Positions 23,101 through 38,100 are shown, counted from the first letter of the stretch. The stretch is 64,000 nt of DNA from Bagarius yarrelli (GCA_005784505.1 VCAZ01000136.1:69501-133500); one strand, 5' to 3'. Made by a program: numbers and translations. Notes: generated by a model not told the origin, from the sequence alone.

Positions 23101-26100
23101 TTCTGTATATTTTCTGTATATTTTTTTATATATTTTCTGTATATTTTTGTCTTTAATTTGTTTATTTGGGGTTTTTTTTGGCAGCATATGAACATACCAG
23201 ATCACAGTTGAAGTACTTGGGGTCGCCAGTCCAGAGCAATATAGAGTATGTAAAAGAAGTAACAAATCAAGTACAGACAGGTCGGAATGGGTGGAGAACA
23301 GGTCAGGCGGAATGTGTAACAGAAGAATATCAGATAGAAGGTTTACAAGACAGTTGTGATGTATGGTTTAAATGCAGTGGTGCTTCGGAAGAGACAGGTG
23401 GCAGACCTGGAAGTAGCAGAGGTAAATATCTTGAGACAAGATTAGGAACGAGTACAACAGGGTGATGGCTCATGTTAGATGTTTTGGGGATAAATTCAGG
23501 GAAGCCATATTGAGGTGGTTGGACATGTACAGAGGAGGGATACTGAAAATATTGGTAGCAGTCAGAGGAGGTATATGGATGCGATAAATAAGGACATGAA
23601 GTTAGTGGGTGTGAGTGAAGAGGGTGTAGAGAATTGGGTTAGATGGAGACAGATGATTCGCTGTGGCTACCCCTAAAAGTGAACAGCCGAAAGAAGAAGA
23701 AGACTGATGTTAAAAAATAACTAATGAGCAATTTTATGCAAATGTCACCTTGTCAGGAAATATAGTTTTTACCAAAAAAATAACAAAACCCTTGTATTTG
23801 TAGACATAGGTTTGTTCAAAACACATAGAAAAGACATCAAAACCACCTAATTTTTAATATAAAATGAACAACAAAATAATATAATTGATAAAATCAGCTA
23901 AATTTAATGATGCAGTATGTAATTTGGGTCAAAATAATTTTAGTGTATGCCTATGCTTAATAAAACTGGATAATTGCATCCTTTAATATTGTAGAACTAC
24001 AAAAATGATATAAAAGCTAAATAAATAATTATATAAATAAATGTAATTATGATATACATTTTTAGATGTCAAAGTGTTCAAAATTTCAAGTGTTAATTTA
24101 TAGCTAATAAATTTTTTATCTTTTATAAGTTAATTCAACATGGTTCAAATCTCATGATCATTAGAGCCTGTTGAGTGGAGACTAAGAGAGTAAGACTGTT
24201 CAAAATCATTTCAACAAAAAAAAGGTTGAGCATCACTTTTAAGCCAACATTAAAGTTTGTCATTACAAACTTTACAAATCTAGTTAATAGGTTGGCTTAA
24301 AAAAGCCAGCATTTTGTTTTAGTGTTTATTTTTAAAATTTTTATTATTCTTATTATTCTCAGCACTGTAAAGGGAGATGCATGATGTGTATTATAGCAAC
24401 ATCCTTTGATGTCATATGATGCCATGCCCTCCCAAAAATAGTAAAATAATAAAAAAAGAATTAAGCTTTTTTTAATGTCGTATTTTAGGTCACATGTTTT
24501 TTTATTGTCTACTCAATGTGCTTGTTAAATTATGGTTAATTTTTTTCTAGGAAGCTGACCCTACCCCAGACTGCACTGGATGCTGCATTAGAGAGGAATT
24601 TTCTTTTGCAGGGTTATGTCTTCGCAGCAGCTTCAGAGGAGCTCAGGGCACCTAGAGTTGTGCGAGTAGGACTTATCCAAAATAAAATCGTTCTTCCAAC
24701 TGATGCTCCTGTTCTTGACCAAGTAAGACAGAAGTTGCCTAACCATGTTTTAACAACCTGATCTATTAAGTGGTCTTGCACCTAAAATCCTCATTTATGG
24801 TATACCTTAAAACATATTGAAGATTTTTCCATTAAACTATTAACTGATTGCCTGAATTCCTTTTTGTAGATTACTGCTCTGCACAAACGAGTGGGTGAAA
24901 TAGTGGAGGTAGCTGCTATTTGTGGTGTTAATATAGTTTGCTTCCAGGAGGCATGGAGTGAGTATTTACATTTACATTTGTAATTAAATGTGTTTGGTTC
25001 TTATTCTGGACTCATATGCTTGTCAGTACATAGTGTAATTTATTGATAATGTGTTCAGCAAGTTTTGTGTTTTAAAAACACTGTTTTAATGCAGTAAGCC
25101 ACATTAAGTGTTTTCCATGTTTCAGAACGTCCCATTGCAGTGAGTCTACTAGAAAACTATAATCCTTCTCTAGAAACGCCCCCCCCCCATTTTTCGCCTC
25201 TCCACCTGTGGCCGTCATGGTGTCGTACTGCCACTTCGCAGACAAAATATTCACTGTAGTAGTTCCTTAATTTTATAAATACAAAACACGATAGTTTTTT
25301 GTACATAGTATAAAGGTAAAAAACGATAGATGCAGTGTTATCTTCATTTTAGATGTCAAATATCTTTGCGGCTCCTGATGTTTTTTTTCTGTAGCCTCAA
25401 ATGGCTCTTTGCGTCTTAAAGGTTGCCGACACCTGGTGTAGATTCTATGGCTTCCAATGAGGGAAACACCTGTACTGACACAGTCAGACTTTCCACTTCT
25501 CACGATAGATTATCGCGAGACCTCCCCTGCTTCCAGACGGGCGGGGTTGGCAGATGTAATCAAGAAGGAGTAGATTTATTTATTTATGAAAAGTCTTTAG
25601 GCTGTTACCAAGTTTCAGTAAAAAACAAAAAGTCAAGATTACGGTCCAAAAAGAGATTTTGCACAAGATGGCCCTTTTTTGTGAGGGTGCAGATGTTGAA
25701 TAAGCTAAAGTTGAAGTTGTGTTTGTGGCGTTGTGTTTGACGGTGTGCTGTGATGAAGACCAGAAAGATTTTATAGGCTTTAAGTCATCATAGTGAAACC
25801 TCCTACGGGACCCACGGTGGATGTATTTTCGACGAAGGTGATGAACAATGTCCAGGTGAAGTTGTAAAGCCGGTGGGGAGCTCCGACAGGCTCAGCCGCG
25901 GAATATTGTTATAATACTGATATTTTTGTGGAAATGATTTAACAACCTTCACTGGCCTGCCATCAATATTCCCATCTTCTTCATCAGAAATCATGTCTGT
26001 TTTTGTTTATAATATCCCACAGTTGTCTTTCTAATTCTGTCTGCAAAACATTATAACTAAGTGTAGCTTAACTACTCCAATTAATAAAAGTTTAATAGCA

Positions 26101-29100
26101 TTATTTTTATTTTTTTAAATATAAAATAAAGACAACATCAATTACATTAACCAAAGTCCTTTACTTACTCTTTCCTTTATTAACAGGCCATGCATTCCTG
26201 GCCTGTTTTGCCATTAAAAATTTACCTTATTAAATGTGCATTATAATGTCCTAAAATGCATGTATTTTCTTGAAGCTGAAATATATTTTAAAATACATAT
26301 CTGTCAAAACAAAATAAATTTTTATAAGCATCAATTATATAACATATATTTAAAGTGGCCTGAAAACGTTTTTAATAGTATTGGCCTTTAAGGACAGATA
26401 AATTCTTTGTAATAACTGTCTCCTTGTCTTGAACTAAATGATTCTTCGATAAAGTAGTTTGTGTTTTTTTCTATAGCAATGCCATTTGCTTTCTGTACCA
26501 GAGAGAGGGAGCCATGGACAGAATTTGCAGAATCTGCTGAGAATGGTTTCACCACTCGCTTCTGTCAAGAGGTCAAATTGTGTTTGTAATATTGCTAGGC
26601 CTTAGCGAAAAGTCTAGATAATAGTTTGACCACTGCTATGTCTTTAACAGAAATGATTGATTTTTTTACATTATGAAATTTTCAAAATGATCACATGAAA
26701 GTTATTTGCAGCACAATCTTAATTATGAATAAATAGCACACAACATTTATCAAATTACATAGCAAGATGGTACATAATTTTTTGGTACTGTTGTATTGAT
26801 ATGCATAATGAAACAGTAGTGAAGTCTAGAACATAAAGTGGTTTACAGAATGGGTTAGTCAATTTGTATGTTCAGACTAAGTTGGTTTCTTCTATTTCCA
26901 TCAGGAATCAACATTTTAAATTTGCACAAAAACATAAAATCCTAAGATAGTTATTTACACACCTTTACAAGAAAATGTTTTAAATTAAAACACTTTTACT
27001 TGTTACTGAACCAGTAGCAGTTCTTACAATATTTATAAAATTACATACAATAGAATACTATTTAAGTTATCTTAGTTACGTTTGGTAACCCTGGACACCT
27101 AATGGAGGGAACGGAGGCGTTGTGTCTACTGATGACACTAGGGCTCATGTTTGGGAGCCCAAAATATCTTATGTTTTTTCAAAGGCCAATGAAATTGGAT
27201 GTGCAGAATTTGCATAGCTGGTCCTGCCCAGACTTTCAGGTACAAATAGACTGGTCATAATACTGCTCTTTGTAATGACCTGAGAAGTCGAAGTCGACTC
27301 CCCTGGGACGGTCCGGTGCAGTGTCATGAGGGACATGACATCTCCATTTCCTCCATCAGGTAAAGGGTTAAAATATGTAACCGAGACGTTCCCCTCCCCC
27401 AGAATTAGGGGGGCCCTACGGATATCACATCCCGACATCTGGGGTAGTATGTAAAGAATCACCTAGGACTGACAAAAAAGGCAGACAACATAGGAAAAGT
27501 CCTCCAGGTGGGCTCTGCACAAGAAGAGATGGTCCCAAGACAATGTAAGAGTCTGCCGGACCAAACTCTAGGCACACCCTATCAACAGAGAGGGCCTTTG
27601 AGTAACAAGATCAACAGATCATGTTTTCCCACCGATCTGTGCCCTAAGGCGTCATGGTAGGTAGAAAGGTGTCCTTAGAACCCTGCTTGAAGCAAAATAC
27701 CAAATACCGCATCTCCGAGGGTTCTCTTTATAGGAGGTATGACAGTAAACGAAAAACCCGCCACTTAAGGTTGTACAGCCTCTAGCCTTAATGATGGTGT
27801 TCACTACTGCAGGTGACAGACATCCTAAATCCTCCTGGTCCTGTCCAGGGACCACACATGGAGGTTTCAGGTATCTGGGCTTGGTTGCCAGATCATGCCC
27901 CCTTCCTGGGAGAGAAGGTCCCTTCTCAGAGAACCAGGTCTTGTTGGGCCAGTAGGGCACCACAAGTAGCAGGGGTCCTCTTACCACTTCTGGTTTAGCC
28001 GCTGCTGCGAAGAAAAGACCAATGATTCTCCGCAGCTTTGTCTGCTGCTGCTGCTGCTGTCATGAAGTCACTACTCCGCTCTAAAAACAGAACGATGAGC
28101 AGTATCATGACTGGTCTATTTACACCTGGTCACGATGACCAGGGCCTGACTGGCTAGGCAAATTTTGCCCATTGGGCTTTTCAAAATACATCAGAGGTAA
28201 TTCCGGCTTCCAAACATGACACCTGGCTTCATTACTCAACACAACATCAAAGTGAACAACAGATAGGGAACTGCTTGTTTTCTTTTAATAAAAATGCTAT
28301 AACAGTTGACCATACTGACTTTTGATCAGGGACATGGAGACTTAACGATAGTTCAGCCTTTTGTTTTTAAACATAGTTAACGTTATTGTAAGATACACTT
28401 GCCTAAGTTTATAGATAATATATACATTCCAGCATATTAAAAAATTGTTGTGAAGAATGTGTTTGTTAATAATAATGTACAATAAATATTATTCTTTTTT
28501 ATTTGTAGTTGGCAAAAAAATACAACATGGTAATAGTGTCTCCTATTCTCGAGAGGGATGAGATTCATGGAGGAACACTATGGAACACGGCAGTTGTTGT
28601 CTCGAATTCAGGGACTGTCCTAGGAAAAAGTCGGAAAAATCATATTCCGCGTGTGGGTGATTTTAATGAGGTCAGTGTCACAGTCTGTTGTACAAAGACA
28701 AGAGTGTGAGGAAGCACAATACAACATTAATTGATTTGCTAATTTGTTTTAAAATAAACATTTTATTGTTCCTTTTAGAAAGACTTTGGGATATTTTTAA
28801 TTGCATTATTTTGACCACTTTAACTGATGCAGTCATAGTTTTCTTTTAAATATGGAATTATCCAGTTGCGAGTATTCATGTAAATTTTGATCATAATTTG
28901 TTCAAAATTATACAGCCTGCTTTATTTCTAGCAAAACAAATCCACAAAATGTTCTTAAATCTACACTAAATACTGGTTTATGTTCTGTTTTTGTGACTGG
29001 TGCCTTAAAGCAGTGTAGTTGAGCTTGATTATTTAACTCATTAGAGCTGCGCTCTTTTTAATGCAGAAGATGAGCTACTTATTTTAGTCAGGTTTTGTTA

Positions 29101-32100
29101 TATGACCCAGACATATTGGTTTAGTGTTACTGAAATAAAAACATCAGGGTGTTTTAGTTTGTAATTTCTGGACTTGTAAATATTGGATATTTAGTTCATT
29201 TAGTTAATATTTAATTATTAATATTTTCTAAACTTTACTCTTTTTAATTATTTATACCTATTTTACTCCTGGTTTATTTATTTCACTCTCTCCATGATGA
29301 ACTACTGTTATACTAAAGTTAAAGAAAATGCAGAAAAAATATTATACACAAATTAAAGATGATGAATATAAGATTTTTCAAATGTTATGGACACGCCAGG
29401 ACACTTTTGTTCACCACTAACTTTCCCCAGAATACTGATCACATGCACCTAACACTCATTTCCCCAATCACGCACTCTCCCTATTTAAACAGCTCACTTT
29501 TAGTCACCCACTGTCTGATCTCATCATTGTGAAAAGGGATCTCCCAGACATGAATTAGACAGACCCAGACCATTTACAAGAGCTCTAGATTAAAGCCCTG
29601 TTTTCATACCAGCTAAAACTGTGCCCAGCGCTATATATTTCCATGCTAACCCAGCTCTGTACTCTGGGTCACAGGAAAAATGCAATGGTTTTCTTATGCA
29701 GTTCTCACTGGCACAAGAAATGCATCCTTGCAATTTCCTACTGAAAATTACACTCTTCGCTTCTGCATTTTAGAAGCTTCTAGTGGTTGAAACAAATGCA
29801 CCTTGGCCACAACCTACCGACAAGGGTAAAATCCTTAAGACTGCTACACTATTGAGCTCAAAATCTTCATTCATCTCTGGACCCCAAAGTTGTATGGAAA
29901 GCTATGCATTTCAAATCACAAACAGTGCTACCCATCAGCCAGACAAAACTAATCCTCCAAAATCTTATACTGAAATGATGCAAGTGGACAGCACAAGACT
30001 CACCCCGACAAAACGCCACCGCCAGCTGACCCAGAAATTATGTTTGTATTGTGGAAAGGCGGACATGTTAAGAGAAAATGTCCATTCCGACCTTTCTGAT
30101 CCATGGTGAGTCTGGTTGTCGCTTTAACCATAAATATGAAACCTTTTCTTTGTGTTTTAGTCAATGCCCTTATCGATTCCGGGTCAGCCGATAACTTCAT
30201 CTTTGCCGGGGCTTTCAATTATGGACACACCAAACTCCTCTTCAGTTCACTGCTCACTTTTCCCAGAGTACACTGACACTTATTTTCCCAATCACAGCCC
30301 TCTCTATTTAAACAGCTCACTTTCACTTTCACCCTTTGTTTGGTAAATTCATGATTGGAAAAGGAACTCGCTCCTGTATCTCCTCGATCTCCAAACAATC
30401 TATCAAGATTTCTGACACCCTGTGTTCTAAGTCTACTTTCCGTTACAGTAAACTATGGTTTAAGATGTAGGGGGTTAGGACCTGTGAACTGTGAATTTAA
30501 CCACTATTTAAGTGTGTAAATTGTCTCAGTAACATTCAGTTCTATATTGTTATTTTAAATGCAGAAAGTAGCAGTATTAGGCCCAGTCTGAGTATGTCAT
30601 GTTGAAATTTCTAGGTGTGGTAATACAATCTACAAAAGAAAGTGCGATACATCAGAGGTTTATGGGTCATAGAGGAAGTGGTCATAGTTGACTAATTTTA
30701 AAAATACTAAAATTAGTAACAAGTGTTCGTGAAAAGTGGTGAAATTGTGGCCCTAATTTTCTGTGGTAGCAGCCCTCAAATAGTAGGTTTATCTCTGAAG
30801 AGATTGCTAGCAGTGAGGAGTTAATCCTTTAATCAGATTTACCAAGGCTTAATATAATGTTTTCAATACAGAAAATGGTAGGGATCATTTACTGCATTGG
30901 CTTTCTTAGTATTTGTTCTTGTTAAAGTTATAAGTCCATATTTAATTTATATAACCCCAACTTACTAAAATGGGATATGTGAAAAATGCACGTGAACAGG
31001 TACACGTACCTTGCACAATGACAATGAATTGAATATACTTATACTTATACATATTTGTTACTGTGCTACAAAAGCTTGTTACTGTTAGAATTAGTTGTTT
31101 TCTAACATGTTAACTTCAATTAAGAGAGATCCTTTTAACCTATCTGTAATTTATATGCATTTCCACTATACATTTGAATATATTTTTTAAAAACCCATAG
31201 TGAATTTAATGCAAGTTTAATGCGTTTTCTACTTTTAATAAAATAGGCTTCATACTATATGGAAGGCAACACTGGCCATCGAGTCTTTCAGACACAGTTT
31301 GGAAAGATAGCTGTGAATATCTGTTATGGCCGACACCACCCACTTAACTGGTTAATGTATAGCATGCATGGAGCTGAGATTATATTTAACCCCTCTGCTA
31401 CAGTGGGAGATCTAAGGTAAGAGACATGCACCTTTCTCTCCTCTTAAAAATGTACCTTTTTTAATTAATTTTGACAGAGGACTTTCTGGTTTTGTGTTTC
31501 AGTGAACACTTGTGGTCAATTGAAGCTAGAAATGCTGCTATTGCTAACAACTGCTTTACTTGTGCCATTAACAGGGTGGGAATGGTATGTGGATTTTCTT
31601 TTTTTTTTCAAGAATATGAAGCATATACATTCAGATAGTTTCAAAATCATATAAGAAATTATAGGATTATATATCTGATAACGTAAATTAAAGCAGTTTT
31701 AGTACTATAAAAGGATCTAAATCCTGACTGAAAATCCTCACAGATATCACTTTTCTCTAAGAAAAAAGTTTATTGTGATGATACGACCTGTTCTAGTATC
31801 TAGGTTTAAGATCGTTCTGTAATTAACTAGATCTTTGGGATCAAGTTGTGTTTTTTAATGAGCAGATTAATAACAGCCAGTTAAAATGTTTTGGGGACAT
31901 ATCCTAATGACAATTATGAATTAATTATATTTAGAAGCGTACCTATGACTTTAGGCATCACTTCTTTTAGGAGCTTAGACGTAATAGGGTCTAAAATGCA
32001 TGTCGTTGGTTTAGATGATTTGATGAGTTTCTAAAGCTTTTCTTTCTCTTATAGTAAGGAAAGAGTGGAATTGTTTCTAATGCGATACCGCGGCTGTTTG

Positions 32101-35100
32101 CTGCATGGTTACAGTTTTATTTCTAATAGTAGCGATCTTGGAATTAAAGTAATTCATAACTGCTGTGCTGTTCGTAAATGTCAAAACATGTTGATGCTTT
32201 GTTTTAAGTTAGTTTAGCCACTGTATTGAATGAAACCAGTTGACACACACAAACAAACACACACGCATTAGTTATAACAACTTTTAAAATGTATTTACTC
32301 AACTGAATATGTTAGTAGGTGTTGATGTGTTTGTTATTTATGTTGTCATGTATTCCGGTTCCAGTCCAGCCGCCAGTTGCGTGATCGCTCTGGAGGCTTG
32401 ACTGGCATAAATGTTTGTGTAAGTTTCCTTATAACTTACATAAAAGAAACGTGTATATGTTTTTAAATATTATACATAAAAATTATTATTGTAACAAATT
32501 GTATATGATAAAATGATGCCTGTATGAAAAGGGGCTTAATTATTGTTGGTTTTGTTTTATTTCTATGTTTTAATGGTATGATCCAAGGGTCGGAGCTTGG
32601 CCTTTTATAAGCCTTGCACCCACCTATGTTTGGGTGGGTAGTTGTGGACAGAAGTCTTTTTGTGGTAGGAGCAATATTCGCTGTAAAATATTTTGCAGAT
32701 ATCTAGTTATTATATACATATATATATAACTAAACTTTTGGTTGTTGATTTATGGATTTTTACATTTTTGTGCACTTTGGGGGATTGTAAGTATGAGCAC
32801 TGTAAATAAACATCACCTGCACGGATGTGCTATTGTGACTAAGCCATAATTTCTTGTGAAAGAAAACCTTTGTCAATCACGTCTCATCACAGATATGCTT
32901 GGGAATTGGAATAAATCAGGAATATTACTTACAAAAGTCTTTTGTGGTAAAAGTTATGCTTTTTACATACTTGTAACAAGTTTCAGAATGTATACTTCTA
33001 GCTATATTTAGTTTACACAAGACTAGAAAATGATCTAAAATATAACTTTGTTGCGGATTTTCAACATCTTTAGCATCAGTTCCATGTGACAGTATTAAAT
33101 CTAGAGTATGATTTTTATTATGAGTAGAACCTGAGATGTGGTGTCTAACTCCAATAGAGTTTAGAATTTCTAGAAACACTGCTCCTAAAACATTACTTTC
33201 CATATTCGGCATGGATATTAAAATCACCAACAATTAAGACTCTATCTGCAACTAGGACTAACTCTGATAGAAAATTCTTTAATAAAGTCTGTATGGTGTC
33301 CTGGTGGCCTGTATACAGTAGCCAGTACGAACATTACAGAGGATTTATTATTAACATCTGTTTCTTTGGATAATGTAATAAAAAGCACCCTTACAAGGGT
33401 TACCATACGTACCCGAGACATTCCCTTTCTGTGGTTCACTCCGATGTTGTGTCGAGTGACGACACTAGGGGAGCAGCAGCTGGTCCTATCTGACCATGCA
33501 CAGAACGTGTGCTATAAGGCTCCCTGTGGGAAATGCATAATTGCGCAGTCCCTTGGGCCAGCTTGGACAGGGAATAACACAACTGGCAGTAAGTCGATTC
33601 TGTCGAAGGCGAACAGATCCACCTGTGCCTGGTCAAACCGACTCCTGATCAGCTGGACCGTCTGTGGGTGAAGCTGCGTTTGAGGGACCTTACACATTTC
33701 AGCACTGCCTGGGCCTGCTCCAGGGAGAGCCGAGCCCTCATCATGACGGAATCCAAATGGATACTGAGAAATGAGATACTCAGAACGGAAAAGAGTTTGC
33801 TCATCTCTCAGTTGACCTGAAGCCCCAACTGGGCAAGGTGGTGGAGCACTCATTCCCTGTGCGCAAGAAATTTGAGGATGCGTATGTCTGCCTCCCAGAG
33901 GGGAGCTACGGCAGCCTCCACATGCTTTGTGAAGATACGCGGGGATAGGGACAAACCCTGTAGAGCAGAATATTGCTCTTTTTTTGACCAAGTGGCGGAT
34001 GCCTGCTACTCCTGCCTGCTACGCTTTGCGAGGGTTCTTAGTATTCTGACGATGGGTCTGCGATGCCACCTGCCTGTGAGTAGCCGGATGGACTGTCTTG
34101 ACCGTAGGTCCCGACTGCCTTGATGCCGCCTCGACGCCACCTCGATGCCACCTCGATGCCTCAGTCTGCTTCTTCACTGTGGAGAATTTCTCTGAAAATT
34201 CCTCCACAGTGTCACCGAAGAGGCCACCTGGTGAGATGGGGGTGTCAAGAAAGCCTCAGAAGAGTCACCAGTGGTGCTGCCCCATCTCTCTGCTCTCCCC
34301 CAGCACCCACCACTACGGCCTAAGGCCCAGAGGCAGGAGGAACTGAGTGATGAGTGGCAGAATTAGCTGGAGATTTTTGCTAAGCAAAACCCCCCAGCCG
34401 AGCATGCAACGTGCTCGTGGGCAGTGCCTCACAGACTCGCAAACTGCTTAGCAGCACTGAAAACCAGTCCATTTTAAATGAGTTTTGACCCACAGGACAC
34501 AACAGTGCTTCTGGTCCATGTTAAAATGATCCTTACTTTTTGTATGATGGAGCTTTAGTTGGTACCTGCAGATGACACGTCGGATTGTGTTTCCAACAAA
34601 GGTTTTTTTCCAGTTTTTTTCTAGAGATTTTTCCAGTTCCTTTAAATGATGTTATGTACTGTAGATGATCGGATTTGCATTTTGACATTGAGAAATGTTG
34701 TTTATAATGTGTTTTACAATCTTTTTACACTTTCACATATTGGAGAGAGACACCCCTTTTATAGCTAACCAGTTGTTTTTGAAGTGGGACTGCCTTGGGG
34801 TATTGACTGCCACAAAAAGATGAATGTATTTATGACCCCTGGCAGACTTGGGCTGTTGCCTAAAGAGGTCCATGCCAATCCCTCTAAAAGGGAACGCCTA
34901 TTATGGTAATCTGGTATAGAGAAGAACCTTCGCTTAGAAGAAGGCTCTGGAACCCTGGAGGGCCTGATGAAGTGGAGCAGGGTGCCATAGAGCAGGCACA
35001 CAATGAAGACCAGTCTCTGGGACAGAACAAGCAAAAGCTTATTAGAGCTAATGGTTTCCGGTTTGGCAGGCATGGCTTAATCACTTTATGGCTTGGTAGG

Positions 35101-38100
35101 CACGCCATGATCAGTCTCTGGCTTGACAGTCATGGCATGATCAGTCTATGACTTGGCAGTCATTTTGTGATCAGTCTCTGGTTTGGCAGGCATGGCGTGA
35201 TTAGTCTCTGGCATGACGGGCACGTTGTGTTCAGTCTCTTGCATGGCGGGCACAGCATTAGCAGTCTCTGCCATGACTAGCACAGCATGATCAGACTCTG
35301 GCATGACGGGCACAGTGTAACCAGTCTCTAACATGACTGGTACAGCATGATGAGTCTCTGGCATGGCAGGCACATTGTAATCAGTCTTTGGCATGGCGAG
35401 CATTGCATTTTTAGTCTCTGACATAGCAGGCATAGTGTGAGCAGTCTCGGGCTGGCATGGTGGAGCAGGTTAAGTTCTCATCTACCAGCCCCAGGGTGAA
35501 TGGTCTTGGCAGGCACTAGCATGGCAGGCACAGCGTGATCAGTGTCTGGCATAGTGGGCATGACGTGAGCAGTCTCTGGCTGACATTCTAAATTCACAGT
35601 GGAGCAGGATAAGTGCTCCTCTGCCAGGCCCAGGGTAAATGGTGAGCAATTATTAGCCAGAACTCAGCATCAGAGCCTTTGTTTTCCAGTCTACCACAGG
35701 TGGAATCAAATATAGTATTGGTTTTAAACAGAATGTAATGAATTGATTGAAGTTCTAATAAACCCAAGTGTAGCTTATATTTACTTACATTTGTGGTGCA
35801 AATTATTAGATCGCCCTGTGGAGAAACAGCAAATGAGTAGTGATGGAGGCAGCAGAGAAAAAGATAGTAATCAAATTTATTGTCGCTCAAAGTCAAGACC
35901 AAACAGCATTTAGTGTTCACTAAGAGCGCACAACCTTAAGGGATGTACTCTATTTAAACCTTAACAAAACCTTCCTCCCTTCCCAGATGTTTTTTTTTCC
36001 AGACCATGCTTTGGTCGTTACTGTTGAATCACTAAAGCTGATGGCCTTGCCTTTGGGTGCGATCACCTAAACCTTATATGGATATCATTTACAGCATTTG
36101 GCAGATGCCCTTATTCATCACATTTATATTATTTGTACAACTGAGCAAATTAGGGGTTAAGGGTCTTGCTCAGGAGCCCAGCAGTGGTGGCTTGGTGGAG
36201 CTGGGAATTGAACCCACAATCTTCAGGTTGATAGTCCAACACCTTAACCATGAGCCACCACAGAACAACAGAACACAACAGGATCCACAGTAAGGTTGAG
36301 ACACTCTCAGTTCCACTAAGAAAACCAGACGTATATTGTGTTCTAGTGATTGTCTGAAGGTCTGCGACATGTCCTGGTCATTCTAAAATACATGTACACA
36401 CTTCTTGGTTGACTTGGGTTTGATTTGTCGAACAAATATATAAGTAAAGAATCAAATATAATTTTTTAACCACACATTTAAAAGTGAAAAAACAATAAAC
36501 AAAGACTTAACAGAAAGATAAACTAAACAATGTCTATAATTGTCTATAATTTAGATATGCAGAAAAGATATAGAGATTTAATGTTTAAATGTGTAAATAA
36601 CCTTCAACACATAATATATAGATTAATATTTTAAATTAAAATAATCAAGTAATTTTTATATTTGTGTTTTTACCCAGGAATGTTTCAAGAATGAATTTAC
36701 GTCTGGAGATGGGAAAAAAGGTATTTTTTTCATATTTCAAAAAATACAAATTATTTAAATTTTTTTCATAAAACGCATTCAACCCATATTGCAATGCTTT
36801 GCGTTTTTTGGGGAATGATATTTTAATAGTACCAAGGACAAGCACAGGAGTTTTTAAACCTGAAAATAGCTGACCCTTACCTGTCAGTAAACTACACATA
36901 TATACATATATACAATATATACAAAACATTACTTGTTGATTACTAATTTAAAGAATATTCAATTGTGGGCTTTGTGAGAGAACGCTTCATCCTTACCAGT
37001 AGCCTTTACTTCAAGTATTGTGGATGAGATGGTATGTTCATACAACATAACGTCTAAAAAACATTTTTAAATTTGAATATAATGACAACTAAAAAAACCC
37101 AGGAATGTTTGGTTATGTTGCTTATATTTCAAAAAATATATGTTCAAATTACATGATCAAATATTTTGATTCACAATAGAGCATAGAAAAAATAAATGAA
37201 TCTATTTTGGAGTGTACACATATACAGTGCCTAAAAAAGGATTCATACCCCTTGAATTTTGTCACCTTACAACCACAAACTTTAATGTATTTTACTTATT
37301 AGGCTAATCTCAGGTGTAAAGTGCGGGGAATCTTCCCAGCTTTCTCAGCATAGTCAAGTATTGACATGGTATTGCCATGGTTTGGGATTGCAAACATCTA
37401 TGTTGATGATGTAAATCAAAAAAGAATTAGTATGACAGCCTACAAAAACATTTAAAAAGAAATGTTTTCTACATAATTTGGAGGTACTGCTGTGTAGGGT
37501 ATCCATATAAAAATAACACTTTAAAGTGATAATAAACCTTGGTCATTTTTACACTTACTGCTTTGTGAAATTCTTGTAGGCTGTGATGTCAGTTCGTTTT
37601 GCTCACACAGCATTACTTGCACTATAAAACCACTGGGAAGCCACTGCTCCCTCTTGTTAACCCAATTAAAAGTTAAAGAACATTCTGAACAAGCTGCAGA
37701 CGGCATAGAGCTCTTGGCTAATCCCAAAATAAAGTGAGTTGCAGTAGTCCAGTCTAAATAAAATAAAGTGTGAATTACCTTCTGGGCACACACACTCACC
37801 AGAACTCATGCACCCACCCATACACACACAACCGCACTTTATATTTCACCTTATATGTATATATATACACTGGTAACTGTACAATACACAGTATATTGTA
37901 TTTTATTTTATTTGTTTCTGTATATAATACTATTTACATTATTTTATTGGAAACAATGCGTTCTTAAATCCAGTCAAGGCATAATTTTATTTTAGCCAGA
38001 AAAATATATTCAAATGTTTTTGCCAGAGTGGCAAAGAAATAAATAATAATTAAAATCAGGGTCTGTTGGTTTCTGGCAGAAAATGGCACTGCTTTAAATA

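Larger units (their letters stand above)
21026..23717 (+). mobile_element. RTE-like LINE in upb1 intron 1 with 15-bp target duplication
   Basis: ACTGATGTTAAAAAA at 21026-21040 is repeated exactly at 23703-23717 and bounds the element. Inside are a noncoding 5' region (21045-21300), a much shortened and broken ORF2, and a 3' end GATTCGCTGTGG...AGAAGAAGAAG at 23655-23702, as in fish RTE-like elements. The element runs in the same direction as upb1. It has been interrupted by an L2 3' end at 22515-23208. Confidence 0.8.

Noticed and set aside
35050..35455. Regular 30-base repeats resembling a CRISPR array
   Set aside because: Units abut without unique spacers, diverge from each other and keep a reading frame; this is a coding minisatellite in a vertebrate genome.
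36178..36262. Possible tRNA gene on the minus strand
   Set aside because: A and B boxes are present but the acceptor stem does not pair and the body downstream is a known SINE type, so it is a tRNA-derived SINE head.
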